From NCBI GenBank assembly GCA_028278025.1, contig JANQFE010000092.1, positions 1 to 37,585 of the forward strand: 37,585 nucleotides of DNA, in the 5' to 3' direction. The notes beneath the pieces were generated by a model, which had not been told where the DNA came from, did not search any database, and saw only the letters and a list, made by a program, of their open reading frames with translations. This DNA is from Thermodesulfobacteriota bacterium. Its GTDB lineage: Bacteria; Desulfobacterota; WTBG01; CAIYCZ01; CAIRTM01. Shown here in pieces: positions 22,935 to 32,169 of this stretch. A program made the position numbers and the translations under genes. How positions within the stretch are numbered: position 1 is the first letter of the stretch; every line of letters starts with the position of its first letter.

Positions 22935-24113
22935 TTACAGTGTACGTGCTGCGATCCAGCTTCCTGAAATAAATGTTCCCAGTGAACTTCCCAGGTTAGC
23001 TAAAGCCACGACCAGAAGGATTCTGCACACCGGGTTCATCCAGAAGCCTTTTACGGTTGATATGGCCTGAGGAAGGTCTTCAAAGTCTGCGACAGTCGGC
23101 TTCTTGACCCAGGCCTGCACAAGCCCGGCGACCCAGCCGGCTGCAATCAGGGGATTGAGGCTTGTGAGAGGTGCACCGATAAATGAAGCCAGAATTGTTA
23201 GGGGATGTGCAAAGGCCAGGGCTGCACCCACCGCGGCAAGACAGCCGTTCACTGCTATCCATATATAAATTGATTCGATTCCGTGTTGTGCGCCGTCTTT
23301 GAAAAAGCCGAGAATCACAAGAAAAATAATGATGAGCGGTATGCCCCATTTAAAAAAAACCGGCACAAAGGATTTTGGCGGAATTTCCAGAATAGCTTCT
23401 AATTGAACTTCTTTTGAAAAGTAGCGTTGAATCCCCGGGACATGTCCCGCACCGACAACGGCGACAATAATGTCGCCTGGAGCAGTGGCAATTTTATGCG
23501 CAAGGTACATGTCACGTTCATCGATAAGTCGTTTTTTTACCTCAGGAAATGCTCTGGCAAATGTTTCCAGTACATTTTCAAGTTGATCCCTTTTTTTTAT
23601 CTCTTCAACAAGCTGTTCATCAATTTTCTCAGAAAGAAAAAGGCCTGCCAGAATATGGGTAATCATTTTTAGTTTATTCCAAAAATTAAGAAATCCCCAG
23701 ACACGTTTTAAGGTGATTTCAACATTGCGATCCGCAAGAACAAGTTCAGCCCCGATGCTTTCGGCCTGATATATTCCTTCAATCATTTCTGCACCGGGTT
23801 GAACGCCAAGCTGTGCACCGATTTTACGATAAAATGAATTCAAAACAAGTTGCGCTAAAAGGAAAAGGGCTCTTTTTTCTTTAATGACTTTGTAGATATT
23901 CATGCTCCTCCAGGCCTTCTGCTGAACCAGAGCCTTATAGCGTGCCGAGCATAGTTCAACACAAACAGAATCCGGTTTTAGGGAAGCAATTGTGGCGCGG
24001 ACATCTTCTACGCTTTGTTTGGAAACATGTGCAGTGCCTATGAGAAAAATTTGCTTTTTACCTATGGTTACCCTGGTGACACTGTTGGGCAGCTGAGCAT
24101 CAGTACTGAGCAT
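22935..24113 (-). CDS. TraB/PrgY-family membrane protein
   Basis: 392 aa. The N-terminal TraB domain carries two conserved family motifs, IFLIGTAHVSKQSVEDV (GTAHVS) and DSVCVELCSARY (CVELC), plus IGAELVLADRNVEITLKRVW and VAVVGAGHVPGI. Four or more C-terminal helices follow (about 255-390), including the ALAFAHPLTILASFIGAPLT segment. Family members were linked to pheromone shutdown in enterococci and are widespread; they resemble TIKI-type proteases. The biochemical role is unknown. It follows bioA with a 16-base gap on the same strand, so it is probably cotranscribed. Confidence 0.85.
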   Translation of the reverse strand: MLSTDAQLPNSVTRVTIGKKQIFLIGTAHVSKQSVEDVRATIASLKPDSVCVELCSARYKALVQQKAWRSMNIYKVIKEKRALFLLAQLVLNSFYRKIGAQLGVQPGAEMIEGIYQAESIGAELVLADRNVEITLKRVWGFLNFWNKLKMITHILAGLFLSEKIDEQLVEEIKKRDQLENVLETFARAFPEVKKRLIDERDMYLAHKIATAPGDIIVAVVGAGHVPGIQRYFSKEVQLEAILEIPPKSFVPVFFKWGIPLIIIFLVILGFFKDGAQHGIESIYIWIAVNGCLAAVGAALAFAHPLTILASFIGAPLTSLNPLIAAGWVAGLVQAWVKKPTVADFEDLPQAISTVKGFWMNPVCRILLVVALANLGSSLGTFISGSWIAARTL

Positions 24114-24129
24114 GGATGATTTCCTTTAA

Positions 24130-25518
24130 TCAATTGTTATGCTTTTCTGTAACAATGTGTATGGACTCAAAGACAACATCAAGGAGGGTATTAAGTTGTT
24201 TAGCAGAGATAGATAGGGGTGGCATTAGCACAATCACATCTCCCAGAGGTCTGATAATAACACCACGCCTGCGAGCTTCAAGTATTACCCTGTGGCCAAT
24301 CTTTTTTTTCAAAGCAAACGGTTTTTTGGTTCTTATGTTTTGTACCAGTTCAATGCCGACCATAAATCCGCATTGGCGTATATCACCAACGTGCTTTAAT
24401 CCTGAAAAGGGTTTAAGTCGGCGTGCAAGCAGTTTTATTTTTTGTTGGAGCGTCTTGAGAACATTTTCCTCCTCAAAGACCTCAAGGTTGGCAAGCGCAG
24501 CTGCACATGCTACCGGGTTGCCGGTATAGGTGTGGCCGTGATAAAACGTCTTTTGATCCTGGGCTTCTCCAAGAAAAGCCCGGTAAATTTCTTCGGTTGC
24601 CAGTGTGGCCGCAAGCGGCAGCGTTCCGCCGGTAATGCCTTTTGCCAGGGCCATAAGATCGGGTTTAACTTTCTCGTGTTCACAGGCAAACATTTTACCG
24701 GTTCTGCCGAATCCGACGGCAACTTCATCGGCAATCATAAGAATATGGTACTGTGAGCAAAGCTCCCGACATGCTTTGAGATAGCCCTTGGGGAATACGA
24801 TCATTCCGGCGGCCCCCTGAACAAGAGGCTCTATAACAAGAGCTGCAATTTCATGGTTGTGTTTTTTTAGAATTTTTTCCAGAGCATCGAGGCATGCAAG
24901 GCCGCATTGTGCAACAGACTGCTTAAAAGGGCACCTGTAGCAATAAGGCGACGGAGCTGTAAGCGTTTTAAAAAGCAGGGGCTTATATACCTGATGAAAA
25001 AGATCTATTCCTCCAACGCTTACAGAGCCGATGGTATCTCCATGATAGGCATGCGTAAGGGATATGAACTTCTTCTTTTTTTTTGAAGCCGCCGATTTTT
25101 GCTGCCAGAACTGAAAAGCAATCTTAAGCGCAATTTCAACAGCAGTTGAGCCATTATCTGAATAAAAAACCTTTCTTAAATTACGGGGTGTAATCGCAAG
25201 GAGTTGTTCGGCAAGCTTAATTGCCGGAATATTTGATAACCCCAGTAGGGTGCTGTGAGATATTTTCTTTACCTGACGTATAATTGCCTCATCAATCTTT
25301 TTTTTCCTGTGCCCGTGCACGGTAACCCAGAGTGAAGAGACACCATCCAGATATCTGTTTCCGGCAATATCATAAAGATATGATCCTTGGCCCTGTTCAA
25401 TGATGAGCGGTGAACTGTTGCAATAATCTTTCATCTGGGTAAAAGGATGCCAGATATATTTTTTGTCAAGTACGTCGAGATCAGCTGTCTTGGTTTTATG
25501 AAGATTTTTTGCCGCCAT
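24130..25518 (-). CDS. bioA: Adenosylmethionine-8-amino-7-oxononanoate aminotransferase
   Basis: 462 aa, class-III PLP aminotransferase of biotin synthesis, converting KAPA to DAPA with SAM as amino donor. IWHPFTQMKDY near the N-terminus is the BioA signature. DNGSTAVEIALK (121-132) binds the PLP phosphate. Asp264 in IADEVAVGFGRTG and Lys293 in ALAKGITGG are the PLP-contacting residues. GTLPLAATLATEEIY and KTFYHGHTYTGNPVACAAAL complete the pattern. A Lys-rich insert (KSAASKKKKKF) sits near 141-151. No other bio gene is in the window. Confidence 0.93.
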   Translation of the reverse strand: MAAKNLHKTKTADLDVLDKKYIWHPFTQMKDYCNSSPLIIEQGQGSYLYDIAGNRYLDGVSSLWVTVHGHRKKKIDEAIIRQVKKISHSTLLGLSNIPAIKLAEQLLAITPRNLRKVFYSDNGSTAVEIALKIAFQFWQQKSAASKKKKKFISLTHAYHGDTIGSVSVGGIDLFHQVYKPLLFKTLTAPSPYCYRCPFKQSVAQCGLACLDALEKILKKHNHEIAALVIEPLVQGAAGMIVFPKGYLKACRELCSQYHILMIADEVAVGFGRTGKMFACEHEKVKPDLMALAKGITGGTLPLAATLATEEIYRAFLGEAQDQKTFYHGHTYTGNPVACAAALANLEVFEEENVLKTLQQKIKLLARRLKPFSGLKHVGDIRQCGFMVGIELVQNIRTKKPFALKKKIGHRVILEARRRGVIIRPLGDVIVLMPPLSISAKQLNTLLDVVFESIHIVTEKHNN

Positions 25519-25641
25519 AATTTGTAGTCTTTCAACTTGTTATCAGACTAAAAGATTGATATAATTATAACTATTTGATTAATCTTATATATTAATTTAT
25601 ATTTTATTTTATGTCAATCTCTTGTTTTTTGAGTATACATT
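25519..25641. promoter_or_regulatory. Divergent promoter region bioA / Yip1-family gene
   Basis: 123 AT-rich bases between divergent genes. An inverted repeat TAGTCT-14-AGACTA (25525-25550) lies directly before bioA and could be a repressor site; it does not match the BirA or BioR boxes I know. Confidence 0.3.
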
Positions 25642-26229
25642 ATGGAACAACATGATGAGCAAAAAGCCGTTGAATTTGATCCGGCTCGTTTTTTTGAAAG
25701 CTTCATTGCAGTCGGTAAAGAACTTCTTGTAAGACCAAAAAAATTTTTCGGCCAGCTCCCGCTTACCGGCGACCTTAAAAATCCTTTGCTGTTTCTTACC
25801 ATTTGTGCTTTTTTGTCGGCCCTGTTCATGGCAAATGTGCGCAAAGCCGATTATAATCTTTTTTTTATTCTGTTTTTTGCCAATACCGGTTCAGCTTTTA
25901 TTGGGAGTTTTGTGCTTCATACTATTATTGCAAAGATATTCAAGTCTAACGCACCCTTTCAAGCCACTTTTCGTATTGTAGCTTATGCCAGTTTAACGGA
26001 TGTAGCTTCCTGGATACCGGTTCTGGGTCCGATAGCCTATTTTTATGGTCTGTATTTGATTTTTCTTGGGCTCCAAGAAATTCACCACTTGTCCCCCCGG
26101 CAATCAGGGGCGGCTGTGATCACCATTGTTGTGATTATTTCTTTACTGGTAGCAGGCTTACTTATTATGTCGCCTGAAACCTTACAGGAAGCAGTTAGGT
26201 TTGCGGATCCTGAAAACCAAGGCTTCTAG
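25642..26229 (+). CDS. Yip1-family membrane protein
   Basis: 195 aa. A soluble ~45-residue N-terminus (ESFIAVGKELLVRPKKFFGQ with LPLTGDLKNPLLFL) leads into about five helices. The start 'RPKKFF..LP' followed by 'PLLFL' is typical of bacterial Yip1/YIP1-like proteins of anaerobes. The helices hold DVASWIPVLGPIAYFYGLYL. Its role is unknown, probably membrane organisation. The stop codon TAG (26227-26229) lies inside the terminal repeat of the 331-bp element that follows, so the last residues may have been altered by the insertion. Confidence 0.75.
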   Translation: MEQHDEQKAVEFDPARFFESFIAVGKELLVRPKKFFGQLPLTGDLKNPLLFLTICAFLSALFMANVRKADYNLFFILFFANTGSAFIGSFVLHTIIAKIFKSNAPFQATFRIVAYASLTDVASWIPVLGPIAYFYGLYLIFLGLQEIHHLSPRQSGAAVITIVVIISLLVAGLLIMSPETLQEAVRFADPENQGF

Positions 26230-26556
26230 AGCAGTTCACAGAAAAACATCGTCGATTTTCCTGAGAAAAGACTTTGCAGAATACAAAACAGATCCCCGCT
26301 TTCGCAGATGACACCATAAAGCCAACCCAAAAAATAAGTCATTCCCGCGGAGAGACTGTGTCACAATTCAAAAAATGATTTTTAGGGTTGCTTTACGGAG
26401 GGGTTCGACCCCTCGAATTATAATTTATCACAGGTCAAATATGAAAGCCTCCTTTTTGAGCTAAACTATTATGACACAGCCTCGGAAGCGAGAATCCATA
26501 AGCATTTTTAAACAGCTCCTTTATCAGCGATCACAATATTTTGTGAAATGCTCTAG
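26226..26556. mobile_element. 331-bp MITE-like element with 15-base terminal inverted repeats
   Basis: CTAGAGCAGTTCACA (26226-26240) and TGTGAAATGCTCTAG (26542-26556) are inverted repeats with one mismatch. A nested inverted repeat of about 27 bases lies inside (26341-26366 with 26468-26495, sharing TGTGTCA), together with a GGGGTTCGACCCC hairpin (26400-26412). It encodes no protein. The outer ends (TAGAGCATTT) match the ends of the unrelated-looking E3 element. Both neighbouring genes end within its termini. Confidence 0.7.
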
Positions 26557-27554
26557 TCCCTCAAGCCCTCCTTTTCCAGCTCTTCTTCCTCTTTTTTTAT
26601 AAAGCTTGGTAAGGAAATTTTCTGGAATGGTAAAAAAATAAGTCCTATGGCAACAACGGGCATCATTTGGAGAAAATGCAAAACAATTGCATAGGAAAGC
26701 GCTTCTGATTTTGAAATGCCAAAGGATGTTAATCCAATCATACAGGCATAGTGAAATGTTCCAACAAAACCCGGAGCTGCTGGTAGCATTACGCCCAAGG
26801 CTATAATCACCGAAATTGCAAGGGCATTGATAAGCGGAAGGTCAAAGCCAAAGGAAAAGAAGAGAACATAAGCAGACAGGGCAATTATCAGCCAAATGAC
26901 TATCGAGAGGAAAGAAACCAGAAGAGTTTTTTTAAGATCGGGAAGAATCTGAAGACCTTCTATGAAGGCGTGAGCCAGATGTTGAAGGGGTTTTTGAGCC
27001 TGGTGGGGCAATGTGCCCAGTAGCTGATCAATTTTATTAAGAGAAAACTCCTTTTTCACGGCAAGAAATATCAGGATTAACAAAACAGCAAAGGCAATGG
27101 TTAATGTTGTAATACCGGTTTTAAAAAAAACAGGCGGCAGAGATATTTTTAAGACAACTGCAAAAAGCAAAACCATGAGGGCAAGCACATCAAATATTCG
27201 TTCAACAACAATGGTCGCCATAGTAGAGGACATTTTGATACCATTTTTTTGTTTTATCAGGTAGGGCCTGGCAAATTCACCCAGGCGGGCGGGCAGTATG
27301 CTTACAGCCATAAATCCAATCGAAGTGATAATAAAAAGAGGTATTTGATTATATTTTACTAAAGAGGCCATTATTATTCCCCACCGGTATGACCTTAGAT
27401 ACAAGCCCAGTATAACAAGAAGTATGACCGGAATAATATAGAGATAGTTTGCAGATTGAAAGCTCTGGGCAAGCTCAGAAAAGTTAATTCCGCGTACTGC
27501 CAGAAAAATAAACAGTGCACTAATGAGAATCCCTATTAAAAGATTTCTTTTCAT
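26553..27554 (-). CDS. Lysylphosphatidylglycerol synthase-type membrane protein (flippase-like, UPF0104)
   Basis: 333 aa, about eight helices. Family features: a first helix NLLIGILISALFIFLAVRGI, LGLYLRSYRWGIIM, the loop ILPARLGEFARPYLIKQKNG, and VVERIFDVLALM, then LGVMLPAAPGFVGTFHYACM near the C-terminus. The G.GE.(A/V)R..L and ER..D motifs are the hallmarks of this group. Members flip or transfer lipids, or serve polysaccharide export; no LPG synthase catalytic domain is attached. A GGGAG lies 12 bases before the ATG. The stop TAG falls in the terminal repeat of the 26226-26556 element. Confidence 0.8.
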   Translation of the reverse strand: MKRNLLIGILISALFIFLAVRGINFSELAQSFQSANYLYIIPVILLVILGLYLRSYRWGIIMASLVKYNQIPLFIITSIGFMAVSILPARLGEFARPYLIKQKNGIKMSSTMATIVVERIFDVLALMVLLFAVVLKISLPPVFFKTGITTLTIAFAVLLILIFLAVKKEFSLNKIDQLLGTLPHQAQKPLQHLAHAFIEGLQILPDLKKTLLVSFLSIVIWLIIALSAYVLFFSFGFDLPLINALAISVIIALGVMLPAAPGFVGTFHYACMIGLTSFGISKSEALSYAIVLHFLQMMPVVAIGLIFLPFQKISLPSFIKKEEEELEKEGLRD

Positions 27555-27942
27555 ATGTTATCAATCTCCCTTGTACCGGATGATGGTGCCTTACCGTGAG
27601 ACTTTTTTCTTTAAGGCCACTATATTTAGAACCGAAAAGATTAAAGGTAAATTCAATTAATTCACTATAGGCTTTACTGATAGGATGCAAAATAAATCGT
27701 AAATATTTTAGAAAACTTTACTGTAGAAATATATCAAATTGTATTTTTTTTGCAATCCAAGGCAACATTTTTCTGTAATTTTTTTCTTTCTTTTTGTGTT
27801 TGCGATAAAAGAAAAAATTTTTTATTTTTTATATATAATTATCTATTTTTATAATTTTATATATAATAATTAATTTTTTTGAATAATATTCTACTGACTA
27901 TTCATTGGCATAGAAACAAGGACAGGTATTGTCAGAGGTTAT
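27555..27942. other. 388-base AT-rich divergent intergenic region
   Basis: Very A/T-rich, especially 27780-27890, with runs of T and TATATATAA. It must carry the promoters of the flippase-like gene (minus) and pilB (plus), but AT bias makes individual boxes unreliable. I see no sigma54 -24/-12 motif, no ORF and no structured RNA. Confidence 0.5.
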
Positions 27943-29643
27943 ATGGCAGAAAAACTCGGCGAAGTATTAGTAAAAAGTAATCTTATATCAACAGAACAAC
28001 TTGACCAGGCGATTGAAAAGCAGAAAGCGGATGGTGGTAAGCTTGGTGCTGTGCTTACAAAAATGGGTTTGGTCAGGGAGAGTGAAATTCTCCAGATGCT
28101 CAGTGAGCAGTACGGTGTACCGGCAATAAAACTTTCTGAATTTATAATCGATACGGAGGTTTTACAAATAATACCGCCTGATGTGGCAACCAAGTATCAA
28201 TTGATGCCTTTATCTATTAAAAATTCAACTTTAATTGTTGCTATGACTGACCCTACTAATATCTTTGCCCTTGATGATATCAAGTTTTTAACAGGGTATC
28301 AGGTAGAACCGCTAATTGCAGCAGAAGAGGCAGTCATCAATGCCATTGATACGTATTATGGGACGACCACAGCAGGTCTTGACAGTCTGCTATCAGGATT
28401 TGATACGGAAGGAGTTGAGTACATTGAAGATAACGAAGAGGCAGATGTGGGTACGCTCCTGCAGGAGAGCGAAGATGCCCCGGTGATAAAGCTGGTTAAT
28501 GCGATATTAACAGATGCCATTGCAAAAAACTGTAGTGATATCCATATTGAACCTTACGAAAAAAGTTTTCGAGTTCGATTTAGAATAGATGGAAGCCTAT
28601 ATGAAATTATGCATCCTCCTATCAAAATGAAAAATGCAATTACGTCCAGGCTGAAAATTATGGCCAAGCTGGACATTGCCGAGCGCAGGCTTCCTCAAGA
28701 CGGTCGTATTAAGCTAAAGCTGGGCAAAGGAAAAGAAATGGATTATCGCGTTTCAGTGCTGCCGACCCTTTTTGGTGAAAAAATTGTTTTGCGTCTCCTT
28801 GACAAATCAAATCTCCAGCTTGATATGACAAAGCTGGGCTTTGAAGAAAAACAGATTCACGATTTTCAAGAGGCTATTTATAAACCTTATGGAATGGTAC
28901 TGGTAACAGGTCCCACCGGTAGCGGAAAGACAACAACGCTTTATTCTGCTCTGGCCGAGCTGAACAAAACAACCGAAAATATTTCCACCGCAGAGGACCC
29001 GGTTGAATTTAACCTGGAGGGCATCAACCAGGTTCAAATGCATGAGGAAATCGGTCTTACCTTTGCCAGTTCTCTGCGGTCATTCTTACGCCAGGACCCG
29101 GATGTTATTCTTGTTGGAGAGGTCAGAGATTTTGAAACAGCGGAGATTGCCATTAAGGCTGCACTAACCGGCCACCTTGTGCTGAGCACACTGCATACAA
29201 ACGATGCACCCAGCACGGTAAACCGACTTCTTAATATGGGCATAGAACCTTTTCTGGTATCTTCATCAATTAATTTGATTCTGGCACAGCGCCTTGCTCG
29301 AAAAATATGTACACAGTGTAAGGAGCCGGCTGATATTCCGATAGAACAGCTTGACAAGCTTGGTGAGCTTCCGGAAGGATATAAGGATGCAGTACTTTAC
29401 AAGGGCAGAGGCTGTGATGCCTGCAGCAGCACCGGTTATAAAGGTCGTATTGCTCTTTATGAGATTATGCCGATGACAGAGCCGATCAAGGAACTTGTTT
29501 TACAAGGGGCTTCTTCTGTAGAGATCAAAGGGGAGGCCATCCAGCGTGGCATGAAAAGTCTCAGGCAGAGCGGGGTTACAAAAATGCTCGAGGGAATTAC
29601 AACACTTGAAGAAATTTTAAAAACAACCGTGCGAGACGATTAG
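27943..29643 (+). CDS. pilB: Type IV pilus / type II secretion assembly ATPase
   Basis: 566 aa hexameric ATPase that drives pilus extension. The N-terminal MshEN domain repeats (about 1-140: LGEVLVKSNLISTEQLDQAI, then LGAVLTKMGLV...) may bind cyclic di-GMP. Then the N2 domain (SDIHIEPYEKSFRVRFRIDG), Walker A GPTGSGKTT (323-331), the Asp box and VILVGEVRDFETAEIA (Walker B), the His box HLVLSTLHTNDAP, and a four-Cys zinc site (CTQCKEP, GCDACSSTGYKG). The ATG has a GAGG-like sequence 6-9 bases upstream. pilC follows after 38 bases. No pilT, pilM-Q or pilin genes are in the window. Confidence 0.93.
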   Translation: MAEKLGEVLVKSNLISTEQLDQAIEKQKADGGKLGAVLTKMGLVRESEILQMLSEQYGVPAIKLSEFIIDTEVLQIIPPDVATKYQLMPLSIKNSTLIVAMTDPTNIFALDDIKFLTGYQVEPLIAAEEAVINAIDTYYGTTTAGLDSLLSGFDTEGVEYIEDNEEADVGTLLQESEDAPVIKLVNAILTDAIAKNCSDIHIEPYEKSFRVRFRIDGSLYEIMHPPIKMKNAITSRLKIMAKLDIAERRLPQDGRIKLKLGKGKEMDYRVSVLPTLFGEKIVLRLLDKSNLQLDMTKLGFEEKQIHDFQEAIYKPYGMVLVTGPTGSGKTTTLYSALAELNKTTENISTAEDPVEFNLEGINQVQMHEEIGLTFASSLRSFLRQDPDVILVGEVRDFETAEIAIKAALTGHLVLSTLHTNDAPSTVNRLLNMGIEPFLVSSSINLILAQRLARKICTQCKEPADIPIEQLDKLGELPEGYKDAVLYKGRGCDACSSTGYKGRIALYEIMPMTEPIKELVLQGASSVEIKGEAIQRGMKSLRQSGVTKMLEGITTLEEILKTTVRDD

Positions 29644-29681
29644 ATTTCTTTAATTAATAAAAGAACAAAGAAAGGAACATC

Positions 29682-30890
29682 ATGCCGATTTTTATATGGG
29701 AAGGAAAAACCTCACAAGGGGCCATTCAAAAAGGTGAGAATGAAGCCCCTGATGAAGCTATCCTTAGACAGATGCTGCGCAAGCAGAATATCAGGGCTAC
29801 AAAGATAAAGAAGAAACCGAAAGATCTTTTTGAAAATATCCAAATTCTTCAACCCAGTGTAAAAACCAAAGATCTGATTCTGTTTACAAGACAATTTTCA
29901 ACGATGATAGATTCAGGCCTCCCCCTTATCCAGGGTCTGGAAATTCTTACAGAGCAGGAAAAAAACCCCACATTTAAAAAAGTCCTGACCCAAGTTAAGT
30001 CTGACGTTGAGGGGGGAACATCATTTGCAGATGCATTAAAGAAGCATCCTAAAGTGTTTGACAATCTTTATGTTAATCTGGTTGCTGCGGGAGAGATGGG
30101 AGGTATCCTGGATACTATTTTGCAGCGCCTGGCAGCCTATATTGAAAAAAACGCTAAACTGGTGAGTAAAGTTAAAGGGGCGATGGTATATCCCTCCGTT
30201 ATCATGGCAATAGCTGTTGTTGTTATTATTGTCATGCTTGTCTTTGTGATTCCTGTTTTTAGTGAGATGTTTGAAGGCTTTGGGGGCGAGCTGCCGGGGC
30301 TTACCCAGACAGTTGTTGACTTGAGTGCTTTTATGAGACGAAACTGGTATTATATCCTTGGTTGTGCGGTTGCATTTTTCTTTGTATTTAAGAAATTAAA
30401 AGCAACAGATCGAGGCGGGTATATCTTTGACAAGTATATCTTAAAGATGCCCGTGATAGGCGATCTGTTAAGAAAAGTAGCTGTGGCGAAGTTCACCAGA
30501 ACTCTGGGAACCATGATCTCAAGCGGTGTTCCTATTCTTGATGGTATGGATATTGTAGCGAAAACCGCCGGAAACAGGATTGTTGAAGATGCTATTATTC
30601 TAACTAAAGAGAGCATCAGCGAAGGGAAAACCATTGCAGAGCCTCTGAGGCAAAGCGGTGTTTTTCCGGTGATGGTTTGTCAGATGGTTTCTGTGGGTGA
30701 ATCCACAGGAGCGCTTGATGCCATGCTCGGGAAAATTGCAGACTTTTATGAAGAAGAGGTGGATGCGGCTGTAGATACACTGACCTCACTGATTGAACCG
30801 GTTATGATGATTTTCCTTGGTGGTACTGTCGGTACGATGCTGGCCGCTATGTATCTACCCATATTTAAGATTGCCGGAGCAATTGAATAA
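29682..30890 (+). CDS. pilC: Type IV pilus / type II secretion inner-membrane platform protein
   Basis: 402 aa. Two T2SSF domains, each with a soluble helical part and membrane segments. The first reads LILFTRQFSTMIDSGLPLIQ and EGGTSFADALKKHPKVFDNL, and the second RTLGTMISSGVPILDGMDIV followed by MVSVGESTGALDAMLGKIAD. Hydrophobic helices lie at about 170-195, 220-240 and 370-395. AAAGGA stands 5 bases before the ATG. It works with PilB to assemble pilin at the inner membrane. It ends IFKIAGAIE, as usual. Confidence 0.92.
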   Translation: MPIFIWEGKTSQGAIQKGENEAPDEAILRQMLRKQNIRATKIKKKPKDLFENIQILQPSVKTKDLILFTRQFSTMIDSGLPLIQGLEILTEQEKNPTFKKVLTQVKSDVEGGTSFADALKKHPKVFDNLYVNLVAAGEMGGILDTILQRLAAYIEKNAKLVSKVKGAMVYPSVIMAIAVVVIIVMLVFVIPVFSEMFEGFGGELPGLTQTVVDLSAFMRRNWYYILGCAVAFFFVFKKLKATDRGGYIFDKYILKMPVIGDLLRKVAVAKFTRTLGTMISSGVPILDGMDIVAKTAGNRIVEDAIILTKESISEGKTIAEPLRQSGVFPVMVCQMVSVGESTGALDAMLGKIADFYEEEVDAAVDTLTSLIEPVMMIFLGGTVGTMLAAMYLPIFKIAGAIE

Positions 30891-30915
30891 TAAACCCAAT
30901 AGGTGTGAAGAGAAC

Positions 30916-32169
30916 ATGAGATTTTTTATATATCAACAGATTAAGATAGTCTACGCAACTGTTTTACTACTGTTTGTGCTTTCATGTGCAAACAATGAAC
31001 AGAAAAAAAACATGCTGCCGTCCGGGGGACCCTACCGAACGATTCTTATTGCTCAGGCCCAGTTTGTATATGAAAACAAAGACGGCAAGAAACTGCCTAA
31101 ACCGGGCCCGGCACTGTTAGTGATTAAACAAAAAACTGCAGATGGCTGGAAGGATACCGTTTTAGAAGATCCCCAAAGTAATGTTTTTCATAAAGCGCTC
31201 ATTTTGCCCAAGGATGCCTCAAGACAAATACTTACAATCGGGGCAATGCAGGCCGCCCTTAAACTGTGGGAATTCAAGGAGCGTTCCTGGCAGCAAACAG
31301 TATTATGGCAGCCTGAGTTCGGGGGGAAATGGAACAGACTGCGAGACGTAGAGATAGGTGATGTAACCGGAGATGGAAAGCCTGAGCTTGTTATTGCAAC
31401 TCATGATCAAGGGGTTGTCGCAGTTGTTCGCCAGGCAGGCCGAAACTGGCAGGTTGAGGAAATCGACCGGGAGCCGGAGACGTTTGTGCATGAGGTAGAA
31501 CTGGGAGATGTTGATGGAGACGGGTTAAAGGAGATTTTTGTAACACCAAGCCGACCCAATAAAGCCAAAGGCGGTCCGCAGCCGGGTAAAATTGTGATGT
31601 ACACATGGAACGGTACCGGTTTTTCAAAAAAAGTTGTTGACGAATCTGACAAGACTCATGCTAAGGAAATCTTAGTCCATGATATAGACGGTAAAGGTGT
31701 TGCAACCCTGTTTGCAGTATTTGAAGCAGAAACTATTGAGGGCGATACGGGGATTACCCGTAAGCAGCCGGTTAAAATAAAAAAGTATTTTTACAACAAG
31801 GAAAGCTTTACCAGCGAAATTATTGCAACCCTGGATGATTTCCAGTGCAGATTTTTAACACCAGGAGACGTTGACGGGGATGGTCAGGTAGAGCTTATAG
31901 CCTCAGCCATGAAGACAGGAATATGGCTGCTGAAGAAGCAGGACGGCTCCTGGAAACGCTCACTGATTGATGCTGATTCTTCTGGCTATGAGCATGCAAC
32001 CTGCGTTGCTGACCTGGATGAAAACGGGACGGCAGAAATATATGTTGCCTCAGATGATCAGAAGGAATTGCGCACATATGTTTGGAACGGTACAACTTTT
32101 TCAAAAACAGTTATATCCCGTATTCCCGACAATAGAATTACCTGGAGTATAACAACAGGATTGTTTTAG
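30916..32169 (+). CDS. FG-GAP/VCBS-repeat lipoprotein
   Basis: 417 aa. A hydrophobic signal ends in a lipobox LFVLSC (Cys at about residue 24), so it should be lipid-anchored. The mature part holds repeated FG-GAP/integrin-alpha-like blades with calcium-binding DxDGDG-type loops: EIGDVTGDGKPELV, ELGDVDGDGLKEIFV, VHDIDGKGVATLF, TPGDVDGDGQVELIA and VADLDENGTAEIYV, predicting a beta-propeller. I start at ATG 30916; the open frame extends upstream into pilC. It begins 25 bases after pilC, but its role in the pilus is not known. Confidence 0.85.
   Translation: MRFFIYQQIKIVYATVLLLFVLSCANNEQKKNMLPSGGPYRTILIAQAQFVYENKDGKKLPKPGPALLVIKQKTADGWKDTVLEDPQSNVFHKALILPKDASRQILTIGAMQAALKLWEFKERSWQQTVLWQPEFGGKWNRLRDVEIGDVTGDGKPELVIATHDQGVVAVVRQAGRNWQVEEIDREPETFVHEVELGDVDGDGLKEIFVTPSRPNKAKGGPQPGKIVMYTWNGTGFSKKVVDESDKTHAKEILVHDIDGKGVATLFAVFEAETIEGDTGITRKQPVKIKKYFYNKESFTSEIIATLDDFQCRFLTPGDVDGDGQVELIASAMKTGIWLLKKQDGSWKRSLIDADSSGYEHATCVADLDENGTAEIYVASDDQKELRTYVWNGTTFSKTVISRIPDNRITWSITTGLF

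Noticed and set aside
26395..26420. GGGGTTCGACCCC hairpin resembling a tRNA T-arm (also GCGGTTCGACCGC in E1 and E2)
   Set aside because: No acceptor stem, D-arm or anticodon arm can be placed around it; it is part of palindromic repeat elements.
27880..27942. Possible sigma54 promoter before pilB (TTGGCAT near 27905)
   Set aside because: No GC element at the required -12 spacing.
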